A stretch of 15,643 nucleotides of DNA, taken from NCBI GenBank assembly GCA_943324415.2, contig CALPLN020000024.1, positions 1 to 15,643 of the forward strand, given 5' to 3'. Every line of letters starts with the position of its first letter. Within the stretch, counting starts at the first letter, position 1. This DNA comes from Sediminibacterium ginsengisoli. GTDB taxonomy: Bacteria > Bacteroidota > Bacteroidia > Chitinophagales > Chitinophagaceae. The position numbers and the translations under genes are program-made. Of this stretch, positions 6,043 through 12,656 are shown piece by piece. The notes below the pieces were generated by a model. That model was not told where the DNA came from, searched no databases, and was given only the letters and a program-made list of their open reading frames with translations.

Positions 6043-6768
6043 ATGAGTGCATTAGCGATCAACGATATAGTTAAACAATGGACGGGACATGCTTCATTAG
6101 AAGCCATTGAAACGGATACACTGGAAAAGTATGCTTTGGAACATCCCTATGCCCCATCTCTTCAGTTCCTTTTAGCAAAGAAGTACCAAATGATTGCTTC
6201 TCCTCTTTTGGAGGCTCAGTTAATTAAAACAACTGCTTTTTTGCCTTCAAGTCTTCATTTACATTGTTTAATGAACCAAGTAGCGCAAACCGAAGCGAAT
6301 GCGCCAGCAGATGCTAAATTGAATAGCTTACTAAACGAACAACTGGCCCAATTTAAGGAGCAAGTTGACGCTTCTGCCGCTTTGGACTATGAGAAAGAAA
6401 CGACTCCAAGCCTACAAAAAGACTACTTTGCCGCTCAAGGCATCGAATTAGACCTTTCTAAGCTACCTCAAGATAAGTTTACCCAACAGCTCAGAAGTTT
6501 TACTGCCTGGCTTAAAGTGATTAAAAACAAGGATGGCGTAGATCAACAGGAGCAGATTGCCTCATTAGGAGCAGATCAGGAGCAAATAATCACTCAAATT
6601 GCCGAAAAAGCCAATGTTCCGGCCGATATTCTAACCGAATCCATGGCTGAAATATGGGAAAAACAAGGTAATTTAAAGAAAGCCATTGCGACTTATGAAA
6701 AATTAAGTTTTATTTTTCCTGAAAAATCCGTTTATTTTGCATCCCGTATAGCACATTTAAAAAAATAG
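6043..6768 (+). CDS. TPR-like protein of unknown role, 241 aa
   Basis: This is a soluble, mostly helical protein with no signal peptide. The clearest motif is a single tetratricopeptide-like repeat near the C-terminus (about 205-238: AEIWEKQGNLKKAIATYEKLSFIFPEKSVYFASRIAHLKK). A degenerate helical pair at 20-60 (LEKYALEHPYAPSLQFLLAKKY) may be another repeat. The middle (about 85-160) is rich in A, Q, K and L. A TPR scaffold usually binds a protein partner, but the sequence does not show which. It is packed between lptE (3 bp) and secG (3 bp), so it is certainly part of this operon and may act with envelope assembly or secretion. I do not recognise a named family beyond TPR-like. Confidence 0.8.
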   Translation: MSALAINDIVKQWTGHASLEAIETDTLEKYALEHPYAPSLQFLLAKKYQMIASPLLEAQLIKTTAFLPSSLHLHCLMNQVAQTEANAPADAKLNSLLNEQLAQFKEQVDASAALDYEKETTPSLQKDYFAAQGIELDLSKLPQDKFTQQLRSFTAWLKVIKNKDGVDQQEQIASLGADQEQIITQIAEKANVPADILTESMAEIWEKQGNLKKAIATYEKLSFIFPEKSVYFASRIAHLKK

Positions 6769-6771
6769 CAA

Positions 6772-7113
6772 ATGATAACATTCTTTTTAATATTAATCGT
6801 AGTAGCCTGTGTAGCTTTAGGATTTATGGTTTTAATTCAAAATCCAAAAGGTGGTGGATTGAACGCCAATGTAGGTGGACTGAGTAATAATTTCATGGGC
6901 GTAAAGCAAACAACAGATGTACTTGAAAAAGGCACATGGATCTTTGCTTCTCTAATTGCAGTTTTAGCCATCACATCTACCCTTTTCTTAAGTGGCAATT
7001 CAACCAACGGAAATAGTGTATTAGATAAAGTAAATACCTCTACTACAACTAGTCCAGCAACTCAAGTAGCACCGCCACCCCCACCAGTAGCTGCTGATAC
7101 AAACAAGAAGTAA
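6772..7113 (+). CDS. secG: Preprotein translocase subunit SecG
   Basis: This is the small inner-membrane subunit of the SecYEG channel, which assists SecA-driven export. It has two transmembrane helices at about residues 2-22 and 54-74. They are joined by the typical glycine-rich cytoplasmic loop QNPKGGGLNANVGGLSNNFMGVKQTTDVLEKGTW (23-56). The C-terminal tail (about 76-113) is Ser/Thr/Pro-rich with a run of prolines. The length of 113 aa is normal for Bacteroidota. It follows the TPR-like gene by 3 bp and is the last gene of the miaB operon. Two hairpins follow directly, the second a strong terminator. Confidence 0.93.
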   Translation: MITFFLILIVVACVALGFMVLIQNPKGGGLNANVGGLSNNFMGVKQTTDVLEKGTWIFASLIAVLAITSTLFLSGNSTNGNSVLDKVNTSTTTSPATQVAPPPPPVAADTNKK

Positions 7114-7120
7114 TTCAAGT

Positions 7121-7138
7121 AGAATGTAAACACATTCT
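7121..7138 (+). repeat. Short hairpin after secG
   Basis: AGAATGT (7121-7127) pairs perfectly with ACATTCT (7132-7138) around a 4-nt loop, 7 nt after the secG stop. It has no U-tract. It may protect the 3' end of the transcript or act together with the terminator 16 nt downstream. Confidence 0.45.
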
Positions 7139-7154
7139 GTTAAAATAGTATTTT

Positions 7155-7187
7155 TCCCCACCATCCAAATGGTGGGGATTTTTATTG
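7155..7187 (+). terminator. Rho-independent terminator of the miaB-secG operon
   Basis: A 10-bp perfect GC-rich stem (7155-7164 with 7169-7178; core CCCCACCAT/ATGGTGGGG) has a CCAA tetraloop and is followed by TTTTTATT. It stands 41 bp after the secG stop and ends the five-gene operon before mltG. Confidence 0.9.
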
Positions 7188-7229
7188 TATTTTAGTACAA
7201 AGCATTCTTTAAATTAGACCCTACGCAAA

Positions 7230-8258
7230 GTGAAAAAATTACTACTCAGTTTATTCTTCGCCCTTTTTATCTACCTCGCTTATTCTGTGTTTGTCAACAG
7301 CACCCATTTTGAAAAAGCAGCATCCAGCTTTAATTATACCAAAGGTGTAGGTGGTATAGATGCTTTAGCAGACACATTGATGGCTAAAAAAATGATCAGA
7401 GAGCCTTGGTCCTTTAAATTGATTGCTTCCTTCTTAAAAGTAGAGGAAAAAATGAAATCGGGCCGTTTTATGGTCAAGCGAAATACAAGCTTATTGAATC
7501 TGGTTCGTATGCTTAGAAACAATCGACAAGCTACCGTGAAATTGGTATTGAATAAAGTGCGTACAAAAGGGGAATTGGCGAAATTGATTGCCTACGAATT
7601 TGAAAAAGACTCCACTTCAGTCATGCAATTTTTAAGCAGCAATGATTCATTACAAGCTTTCAATACAGATACCACACAATTATTCACGCTGCTTATTACC
7701 AATACCTACGAATTTTATTGGAGTAGTTCTATGACGCAAATTCTAGGCAAATTACAAAAGGAACAAATTCATTTTTGGAGTGACAACAATCGAATTCAAA
7801 AAGCCGTTGAAAAAGGAATGACTCAAAATGAAGTGTACACATTGGCGTCAATTGTTGAAGAGGAAACCAATTACGACTCCGATAAATCATTGATTGCAAG
7901 CGTTTACCAAAATAGGTTAAAAAAGCAAATGCCACTTCAGGCTTGTCCAACTATTAAGTATGCCATGCAAGATTTTACCATCACACGTATTTATGAAAAG
8001 TATTTAACCAATCCCTCTCCATACAATACCTACCGTGTGAAAGGTCTTCCTCCTGGACCTATTTGCACCCCAGCAGCCAAAACCATTGACTTAGTTTTGA
8101 ATGCGCCAAAAACGGATTATATTTACTTTGTTGCCAAGGCAGATTTTAGTGGATACCATCATTTTAGTAACAATTATGCAGAACATGATCGTTATGCCAA
8201 AGAATACCAGAAAAAATTAGACGAATACCAAGCTAGAAAAGCGAAAGCGAAAGAATAA
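7230..8258 (+). CDS. mltG: Endolytic murein transglycosylase MltG
   Basis: This membrane-anchored lytic transglycosylase (YceG-like family) cleaves nascent glycan strands and sets their length. An N-terminal membrane anchor lies at about residues 3-22. A LysM-like segment follows (about 38-110), then the catalytic domain. The active-site glutamate lies in LASIVEEET (205-213), followed by the family pattern SVYQNRLKKQMPLQACPTIKYA (224-245). Later come the conserved YNTYRVKGLPPGPICTPA (265-282) and YIYFVAKADFSGYHHFS (297-313). The length of 342 aa is normal. The start is GTG at 7230, because no ATG lies before the membrane anchor. It lies just after the miaB-operon terminator, so it needs its own promoter in 7185-7229. 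I see no convincing -7 box there. A YihY-family gene follows by 4 bp. Confidence 0.93.
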   Translation: MKKLLLSLFFALFIYLAYSVFVNSTHFEKAASSFNYTKGVGGIDALADTLMAKKMIREPWSFKLIASFLKVEEKMKSGRFMVKRNTSLLNLVRMLRNNRQATVKLVLNKVRTKGELAKLIAYEFEKDSTSVMQFLSSNDSLQAFNTDTTQLFTLLITNTYEFYWSSSMTQILGKLQKEQIHFWSDNNRIQKAVEKGMTQNEVYTLASIVEEETNYDSDKSLIASVYQNRLKKQMPLQACPTIKYAMQDFTITRIYEKYLTNPSPYNTYRVKGLPPGPICTPAAKTIDLVLNAPKTDYIYFVAKADFSGYHHFSNNYAEHDRYAKEYQKKLDEYQARKAKAKE

Positions 8259-8262
8259 AAAT

Positions 8263-9198
8263 TTGAAAGAAATACTAAAATACCTACTTACGCCCGTATT
8301 ATTTGCAAAGCGAAAAGCAAAGCGCATAATTGTGCCTGGATTTGAGCAGGTTAACTTATTTCAGCTCTTGCAATTTCTTTTCAAACAGCTAAATACCATT
8401 GGACTCTATGATCGAGCATCCGCTATTTCATTTAATTTAATCATGGCCTTACCTGCAGGATTCTTATTTCTATTCTCCATCATTCCCTATTTTCCAAAAA
8501 GCTTTAAAATAAAAACACAAATTCTTTCTGTTTTTAAAGACATCTCACCCAATACAAGTACCTATCGATTTATTTTAGATATTATCAATGATTTATTAAG
8601 TCAGCACGTGGGTATCTTTTCTTTTGGTTTTCTTTTATTGCTATTCTATGCTTCCAATGCCATGACGGGTATCATAAGAAGTTTTGATAAATCTATCATG
8701 CAAAATAAACCCTTCTTTTTACACCAAAGAATGAGGGCACTTCGTTTAACATTGATCTTAATGTTATTGGTTTTTGCTAGTATATTAGTACTAATTGGAC
8801 AAGATCAATTAACCACTTTATTAAGAGATATTTTTGATATCAAAAGAAAAACAATTTTGCCCTATTGGAATAGCATTAGATGGGGTATCATTATTTTACT
8901 TTTATTTTATGGCAATGCCTTTATTTACAAGTTTGCACCACATGTAAAAGAAAAATGGTCCCTGCTTTCACCAGGTGCAATTCTATCAACAGTATTAATG
9001 TTACTCACCACATTAGGTTTCTCCTATTGGGTCAATAATTTTGGGAGTTATAGTAAAATTTATGGCTCTATTGGAACTGTACTTGTAGTAATGACATTGA
9101 TTTATATCAATGCCTTGATTCTTTTAATAGGTTTCGAATTAAACGTAAGTATTGAAGTGCTTAAAAAAGAACAAGACCAAATAGATTACTTTAATTAA
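8263..9198 (+). CDS. YihY/BrkB family inner-membrane protein
   Basis: This is a polytopic membrane protein of the YihY/virulence factor BrkB family (once mislabelled ribonuclease BN). The molecular function is not established for the family, and transport roles have been proposed. Six hydrophobic segments fall at about 55-77, 115-135, 160-180, 206-224, 236-256 and 267-292. Family hallmarks are the RASAISFNLIMALPA segment entering helix 1 and the closing YGSIGTVLVVMTLIYINALILLIGFELN. The length of 311 aa is normal. The start is TTG at 8263, 4 bp after mltG, which points to translational coupling. ATG codons inside would remove the N-terminal cytoplasmic region. It is the last rightward gene before a leftward gene, with a hairpin between them. 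Confidence 0.88.
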   Translation: MKEILKYLLTPVLFAKRKAKRIIVPGFEQVNLFQLLQFLFKQLNTIGLYDRASAISFNLIMALPAGFLFLFSIIPYFPKSFKIKTQILSVFKDISPNTSTYRFILDIINDLLSQHVGIFSFGFLLLLFYASNAMTGIIRSFDKSIMQNKPFFLHQRMRALRLTLILMLLVFASILVLIGQDQLTTLLRDIFDIKRKTILPYWNSIRWGIIILLLFYGNAFIYKFAPHVKEKWSLLSPGAILSTVLMLLTTLGFSYWVNNFGSYSKIYGSIGTVLVVMTLIYINALILLIGFELNVSIEVLKKEQDQIDYFN

Positions 9199-9228
9199 AA
9201 AAAATGAGCCTCTTTTGGGAGACTCATT
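9195..9228 (-). terminator. Terminator of the leftward alpha-oxoamine synthase gene
   Basis: Bases 9203-9212 pair with 9219-9228 (9 of 10 positions) around a 6-nt loop. On the leftward strand the stem is followed at once by a run of eight U-equivalents (the A-run before 9205), so it is a good intrinsic terminator for the gene ending at 9250. On the rightward strand no U-run follows, so it may serve the YihY-family gene less well. Confidence 0.8.
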
Positions 9229-9249
9229 GGATATCAAAAACTTTTAATT

Positions 9250-10506
9250 TTATTTGTTAGCCATATCTGGAATTTCAGCCACTTTGTAAGCACCGGCATC
9301 CAACTTCGCTTTGGTCTCACTAAATGCTTTTAAAGTCAAATCAATCTCCTCCTGTGAATGCACTGCAGTTGGAATCAATCTGTAAATGATATGTCCTTTA
9401 GGAATTACAGGATATACAACAATAGAACAGAATATTTTGTAATTCTCTCTAATGTCCATCACCATTGCAGTAGCTTCTTCTACACCACCTTTCATATACA
9501 CTGGTGTTACAACAGAATCCGTTTTACCAATATCAAAACCACGCTCTTTTAACCCATTTTGTAATGCCAAAGCATTCTTCCATAAATTGTCTTTAAGCTC
9601 AGGTTTAGATCTTAATAATTCTAAACGCTTTAAGTTACCAACCACATAGGGCATTGGTAAACTCTTTGCAAATATTTGAGAACGGATATTATAACGGATA
9701 TAATCAATGATCGTTCTTGGTCCAGCCATGAACGCACCAATTGAGGCCATACTCTTTGCAAAAGTAGAGAAGTATAGATCTATTTCATCTTGACATCCTT
9801 GCTCCTCTCCAGCTCCAGCACCGGTTTTACCTAATGTACCAAAACCATGTGCGTCATCCACCAATAAACGGAATGGTACTTTCTTTTTCAATGCAGCAAT
9901 CTCTTTTACTTTACCCTGATCACCCGCCATTCCAAACACACCTTCTGTAATCACCAATACACCACCTGATTGTTGCTTGTCAACCAATGCTTGTGCTCTT
10001 AACAATTGCTTTTCACAATCTTCCACGTCATTGTGTTTGAATACAAATCGGTGACCTGGAATCATTCTTAAAGCATCAATGATACATGCATGACATTCAG
10101 CATCATATACCACCACATCATGACGACCACAGATAGCATCAATGGCACTCATGATTCCTTGATAGCCGTAATTCATTAAAATCGAATCTTCCTTATGTAC
10201 AAATTCAGCTAATTCTTTTTCTAGTTGTTCATGTAAGTCACTATTTCCGCTCATCATTCTTGCACCCATTGGCAAGGCTAAACCATATTGAGCAGATCCA
10301 TCCGCATCCGCTTTACGTACTTCTGGATGATTGGCTAAACCTAAATAATTGTTTAAACTCCATACAATCATTTCTTGACCTCTAAATTTCATTTTAGACC
10401 CAACTTCTCCTTCTAATTTAGGGAATGCAAAATAGCCATGTGCTCTTTCACGATGTTGACCAATTGGTCCGTAGTTTTTGATCAGCCTTTCAAATATGTC
10501 TGCCAT
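9250..10506 (-). CDS. PLP-dependent alpha-oxoamine synthase family enzyme (SPT/KBL-like)
   Basis: This is a fold-type I PLP enzyme of the family that condenses an amino acid with an acyl-CoA, which includes serine palmitoyltransferase, 2-amino-3-ketobutyrate CoA ligase and 8-amino-7-oxononanoate synthase. Seen motifs are SLNNYLGLANHPEVR (50-64), GARMMSGNSDLHEQLE (81-96), the PLP-stacking histidine in AECHACIIDA (H139), LLVDDAHGFGTLG (214-226; D217/D218 and H220), and the Schiff-base lysine K251 in FSTFAKSMASIGAFMAG. The length of 418 aa is slightly above typical. Homologues with the MADIFERL-type N-terminus are common in Bacteroidota and are annotated variously as SPT or KBL. Substrate specificity cannot be read here. 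No threonine dehydrogenase gene, the usual KBL partner, is visible nearby. A TAAATTTG box lies 19 nt upstream of the ATG. It is divergent from the alkaline phosphatase. Confidence 0.88.
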   Translation of the reverse strand: MADIFERLIKNYGPIGQHRERAHGYFAFPKLEGEVGSKMKFRGQEMIVWSLNNYLGLANHPEVRKADADGSAQYGLALPMGARMMSGNSDLHEQLEKELAEFVHKEDSILMNYGYQGIMSAIDAICGRHDVVVYDAECHACIIDALRMIPGHRFVFKHNDVEDCEKQLLRAQALVDKQQSGGVLVITEGVFGMAGDQGKVKEIAALKKKVPFRLLVDDAHGFGTLGKTGAGAGEEQGCQDEIDLYFSTFAKSMASIGAFMAGPRTIIDYIRYNIRSQIFAKSLPMPYVVGNLKRLELLRSKPELKDNLWKNALALQNGLKERGFDIGKTDSVVTPVYMKGGVEEATAMVMDIRENYKIFCSIVVYPVIPKGHIIYRLIPTAVHSQEEIDLTLKAFSETKAKLDAGAYKVAEIPDMANK

Positions 10507-10513
10507 AGGTTTG

Positions 10514-10564
10514 TAATTATAGGTGCAAATTTAATAATTTTTTAGCTTCCGGAGGCTATAATTA
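10514..10564. promoter_or_regulatory. Inverted repeat spanning the divergent promoter region
   Basis: TAATTATAG (10514-10522) and CTATAATTA (10556-10564) form a perfect 9-bp inverted repeat with centres 42 bp apart, about four helical turns. Between them is a second imperfect dyad, 10544-10557, centred on TCCGGA. The outer repeat brackets the -7 candidate of the leftward gene. A shared operator for both divergent genes is possible. The arms are pure AT apart from one G/C, so chance is a real alternative. Confidence 0.35.
10526..10533 (-). promoter_or_regulatory. Candidate -7 box of the alpha-oxoamine synthase gene
   Basis: On the leftward strand TAAATTTG matches TAnnTTTG exactly and ends 19 nt before the ATG at 10506. 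The same distance is seen at icd (20 nt), which strengthens both calls. No clear -33 TTTG is seen. Confidence 0.5.
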
Positions 10565-10568
10565 TCCG

Positions 10569-10575
10569 TATTTTG
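10569..10575 (+). promoter_or_regulatory. Weak -7-like box of the alkaline phosphatase gene
   Basis: TATTTTG is one base shorter than TAnnTTTG. It lies 21 nt before the ATG at 10597 and 15 nt before the alternative GTG at 10591. The distance fits the ATG better when compared with the other candidate promoters in the window. Confidence 0.3.
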
Positions 10576-10596
10576 CAGGTCTAAAATCATGTGAAC

Positions 10597-12246
10597 ATGC
10601 GTATTTACTCCATTTTATGCTTTTTGATCTTGTCTTTTGCAGGAAATGCACAATCAACAAAGTCAATCCAAACAACCGCCTCAGCTAAACCTAAACTAAT
10701 AGTAGGTATCGTAGTAGACCAAATGCGTTGGGATTATATCAATCAATTTAAACCCTATTTTACGAGTCAACAAGGCTTTTTACGCTTTGTAAATGAGGGT
10801 GCGAGCTGCAACAATAACTTGATTCCGTATGTACCTACAGTAACTGCTTGTGGGCACACTGCAGTGTATACCGGTTCAACGCCTTCAATACATGGCATTA
10901 CCGGCAATCAATGGTATGATAACTACAAACAAAAGACGGTCTATTGTGTGGAAGATCCAACGGTCATCTCTGTCGGTGTTGAAGGAAGTCCAGCGGGTAA
11001 AATGAGCCCTGTGAATGTTTGGACAACTACCCTAGGAGACGAAATCAAATTGGCTAATAATTTTAAGAGTAAAGTGTATGGGATTTCCATCAAGGATCGA
11101 GGTGCGATCATTCCAGCAGGTCATAGTGCAGATGGGGCTTTTTGGTATGACAGCAAATCTGGGAATTTTATCAGCTCTACCTATTACGGAAAAAATTTAC
11201 CAACTTGGGTAAGCGAATTCAATGGACAACATAGAGTTGACAGTTTATATGCGAAAGGATGGAACTTAAGTTTAGCTAAATCAGTTTATGAGGCAAATTG
11301 TGATGGCGACCTGAATGCCTATGAAGCCACGCCCCTGGGAGCGGAACAAAAGGGATTCCCTTATACCTTGTCTCAGTTTATTGGCAAGGATTACGGCAAA
11401 ATCGCCTCTACACCTTATGGCAATAACTTAGTAGTAGAAATGGCGGAAAAGACTTTAGTAAGTGCGCAATTGGGACAAGATGAGATTACAGATCTTTTGG
11501 CAATCAGCTTTTCTTCTCCAGATTATATTGGTCACTCTTTTGGCCCGAATTCATGGGAGACATTAGATGGTTATATTAAATTAGATGCAGTAATCGCTCA
11601 ACTCTTCGCAAGCCTAGATAAACAAGTGGGAAAAAACAATTACACTGTTTTTTTAACTGCAGATCATGCTGTTGCCAATATCCCGGACTTTGCTAAAAAA
11701 CATAAAATTCCAGGTGGTTTAATTAGTGAATCAAGCCTTAAAAAGGAGTTAGGAAATTTACTGTTACAAAAAGGTTTAAGTGACAAATTGATTGCTGCTA
11801 TGAATGAATACAATATTCATTTCAATCATCCATTAATGGATAGTCTTAAAGTGGATCAAGATGATCTTGTGAAAATTGTTCGTGATTATATAGAGCAAAA
11901 ACCTGGAATTTTACAAGTGGTTGAATCGCGTGAAGCTGCCGAAGCGCCATTGCCAGCGCAATTAAGAGAACGTATTGTCAATGGATACAATCCACAAAGA
12001 AGTGGCGATCTGTTTATTGTGACTAAATCGGGGTATATGGATGGATATGCGACAGGTACAAATCACGGTGTGTTCTATAATTATGATGCACATATTCCAT
12101 TGTTATGGTATGGCAATGGTATCAAAAAGGGCCAGGTAAATACTGTCAACTACATGACCGATATAGCCCCAACTGTGTCGACACTTTTGGGCATTCAAAT
12201 GCCAAGTGGATCTATTGGTAAACCTATTTTGGAGGTGTTGAAATAA
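10597..12246 (+). CDS. pafA: Secreted alkaline phosphatase, PafA family
   Basis: This is a periplasmic metal-dependent phosphomonoesterase of the alkaline phosphatase superfamily that releases phosphate from organic esters. A Sec signal peptide is clear (MRIYSILCFLILSFAGNA, cleavage near AQ). Counting from the upstream GTG at 10591 (two residues longer), the PafA active-site residues are all present: D43 in VVDQMRWDY, nucleophile T85 in PTVTACGHTA, N106 in ITGNQWYD, K168 and R170 in SIKDRGAI, D311 and H315 in SPDYIGHSFGP, D358/H359 in TADHA, and H492 in GTNHG. Apart from D43, these sit six positions after the numbering I recall for the Elizabethkingia enzyme. I chose the ATG at 10597 over the GTG because it gives a standard signal peptide and a better distance to the -7-like box. 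The K/R pair argues for a phosphomonoesterase rather than a phosphodiesterase. Confidence 0.92.
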   Translation: MRIYSILCFLILSFAGNAQSTKSIQTTASAKPKLIVGIVVDQMRWDYINQFKPYFTSQQGFLRFVNEGASCNNNLIPYVPTVTACGHTAVYTGSTPSIHGITGNQWYDNYKQKTVYCVEDPTVISVGVEGSPAGKMSPVNVWTTTLGDEIKLANNFKSKVYGISIKDRGAIIPAGHSADGAFWYDSKSGNFISSTYYGKNLPTWVSEFNGQHRVDSLYAKGWNLSLAKSVYEANCDGDLNAYEATPLGAEQKGFPYTLSQFIGKDYGKIASTPYGNNLVVEMAEKTLVSAQLGQDEITDLLAISFSSPDYIGHSFGPNSWETLDGYIKLDAVIAQLFASLDKQVGKNNYTVFLTADHAVANIPDFAKKHKIPGGLISESSLKKELGNLLLQKGLSDKLIAAMNEYNIHFNHPLMDSLKVDQDDLVKIVRDYIEQKPGILQVVESREAAEAPLPAQLRERIVNGYNPQRSGDLFIVTKSGYMDGYATGTNHGVFYNYDAHIPLLWYGNGIKKGQVNTVNYMTDIAPTVSTLLGIQMPSGSIGKPILEVLK

Positions 12247-12359
12247 GGATGATGATCGCTTTAGGGTAAAAATGAGTTAAATCATAGGTCAAGACACTAA
12301 TAAATCTAATTGAATGCGTAAATTGCAACTAGGAAATTATAAAAACTAAAAATAACATT

Positions 12360-12536
12360 ATGAAAAAATTAGCTACTGTATTATTTGCTACTGTTTTATT
12401 GTTTGCTGCTAACAATGCTGCTGCAAACTGTGGTAAAAAAGATTGTAAGGATTGTAAGAAAGAAACTAAAGCACATAAATGTGATAAGAAGTGTATGAAA
12501 GATGGCAAATGTGCTGAAATGAAAAAGAAGGGATAA
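12360..12536 (+). CDS. Small secreted cysteine- and lysine-rich protein, 58 aa
   Basis: This is a short gene with a clear signal peptide: MKKLATVLFATVLLFAANNAAA, cleavage probably near residue 22. The mature part is only about 36 residues, with six cysteines (C24, C29, C32, C41, C45, C51), one histidine (H39) and about fifteen lysines. Spacing is C-x4-C-x2-C-x8-C-x3-C-x5-C. The six cysteines could form disulfides in the periplasm or bind a metal ion. The CxxC and the nearby histidine make metal binding attractive, but this is inference and I recognise no named family. It lies 113 bp after pafA with the same direction and is followed 41 bp later by a perfect terminator, so it has a complete transcription context. 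The frame is real by signal peptide and composition. A 70-aa leftward frame across it is a shadow. Confidence 0.8.
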   Translation: MKKLATVLFATVLLFAANNAAANCGKKDCKDCKKETKAHKCDKKCMKDGKCAEMKKKG

Positions 12537-12577
12537 TTCAACTCGAATTATTTTTAGGTACCTCAAAATACCGCACA

Positions 12578-12614
12578 AAAAAGAAGCGCCACTCATAGAG
12601 TGGCGCTTCTTTTT
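12578..12614. terminator. Bidirectional rho-independent terminator
   Basis: A 17-bp perfect stem (12578-12594 with 12598-12614) has a 3-nt loop ATA and core GAAGCGCCACTC/GAGTGGCGCTTC. The T-run lies at 12610-12614 rightward and the A-run at 12577-12582 gives a U-run leftward. It separates the rightward cysteine-rich gene from leftward icd and serves both. Confidence 0.93.
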
Positions 12615-12623
12615 ATATCAATC

Positions 12624-12655
12624 CTTTTGATTTGAATGATGATTCAAATCAAAAG
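12624..12655 (-). repeat. 14-bp perfect hairpin directly after the icd stop
   Basis: CTTTTGATTTGAAT (12624-12637) and its exact complement (12642-12655) enclose a 4-nt loop. On the leftward strand the stem begins 1 nt after the icd stop codon and precedes the 17-bp terminator. It has no U-run of its own, so a 3'-end stabiliser of icd mRNA, or an inverted-repeat protein site, is more likely than a terminator. Confidence 0.6.
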
Positions 12656-12656
12656 A

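Noticed and set aside
9358..9649. Rightward frames opposite the oxoamine synthase gene
   Set aside because: They are antisense shadows of a gene with all catalytic residues intact.
12329..12596. Two leftward frames opposite the cysteine-rich gene
   Set aside because: The rightward 58-aa frame has a proper signal peptide and terminator. The leftward frames are its antisense and cross the terminator region.
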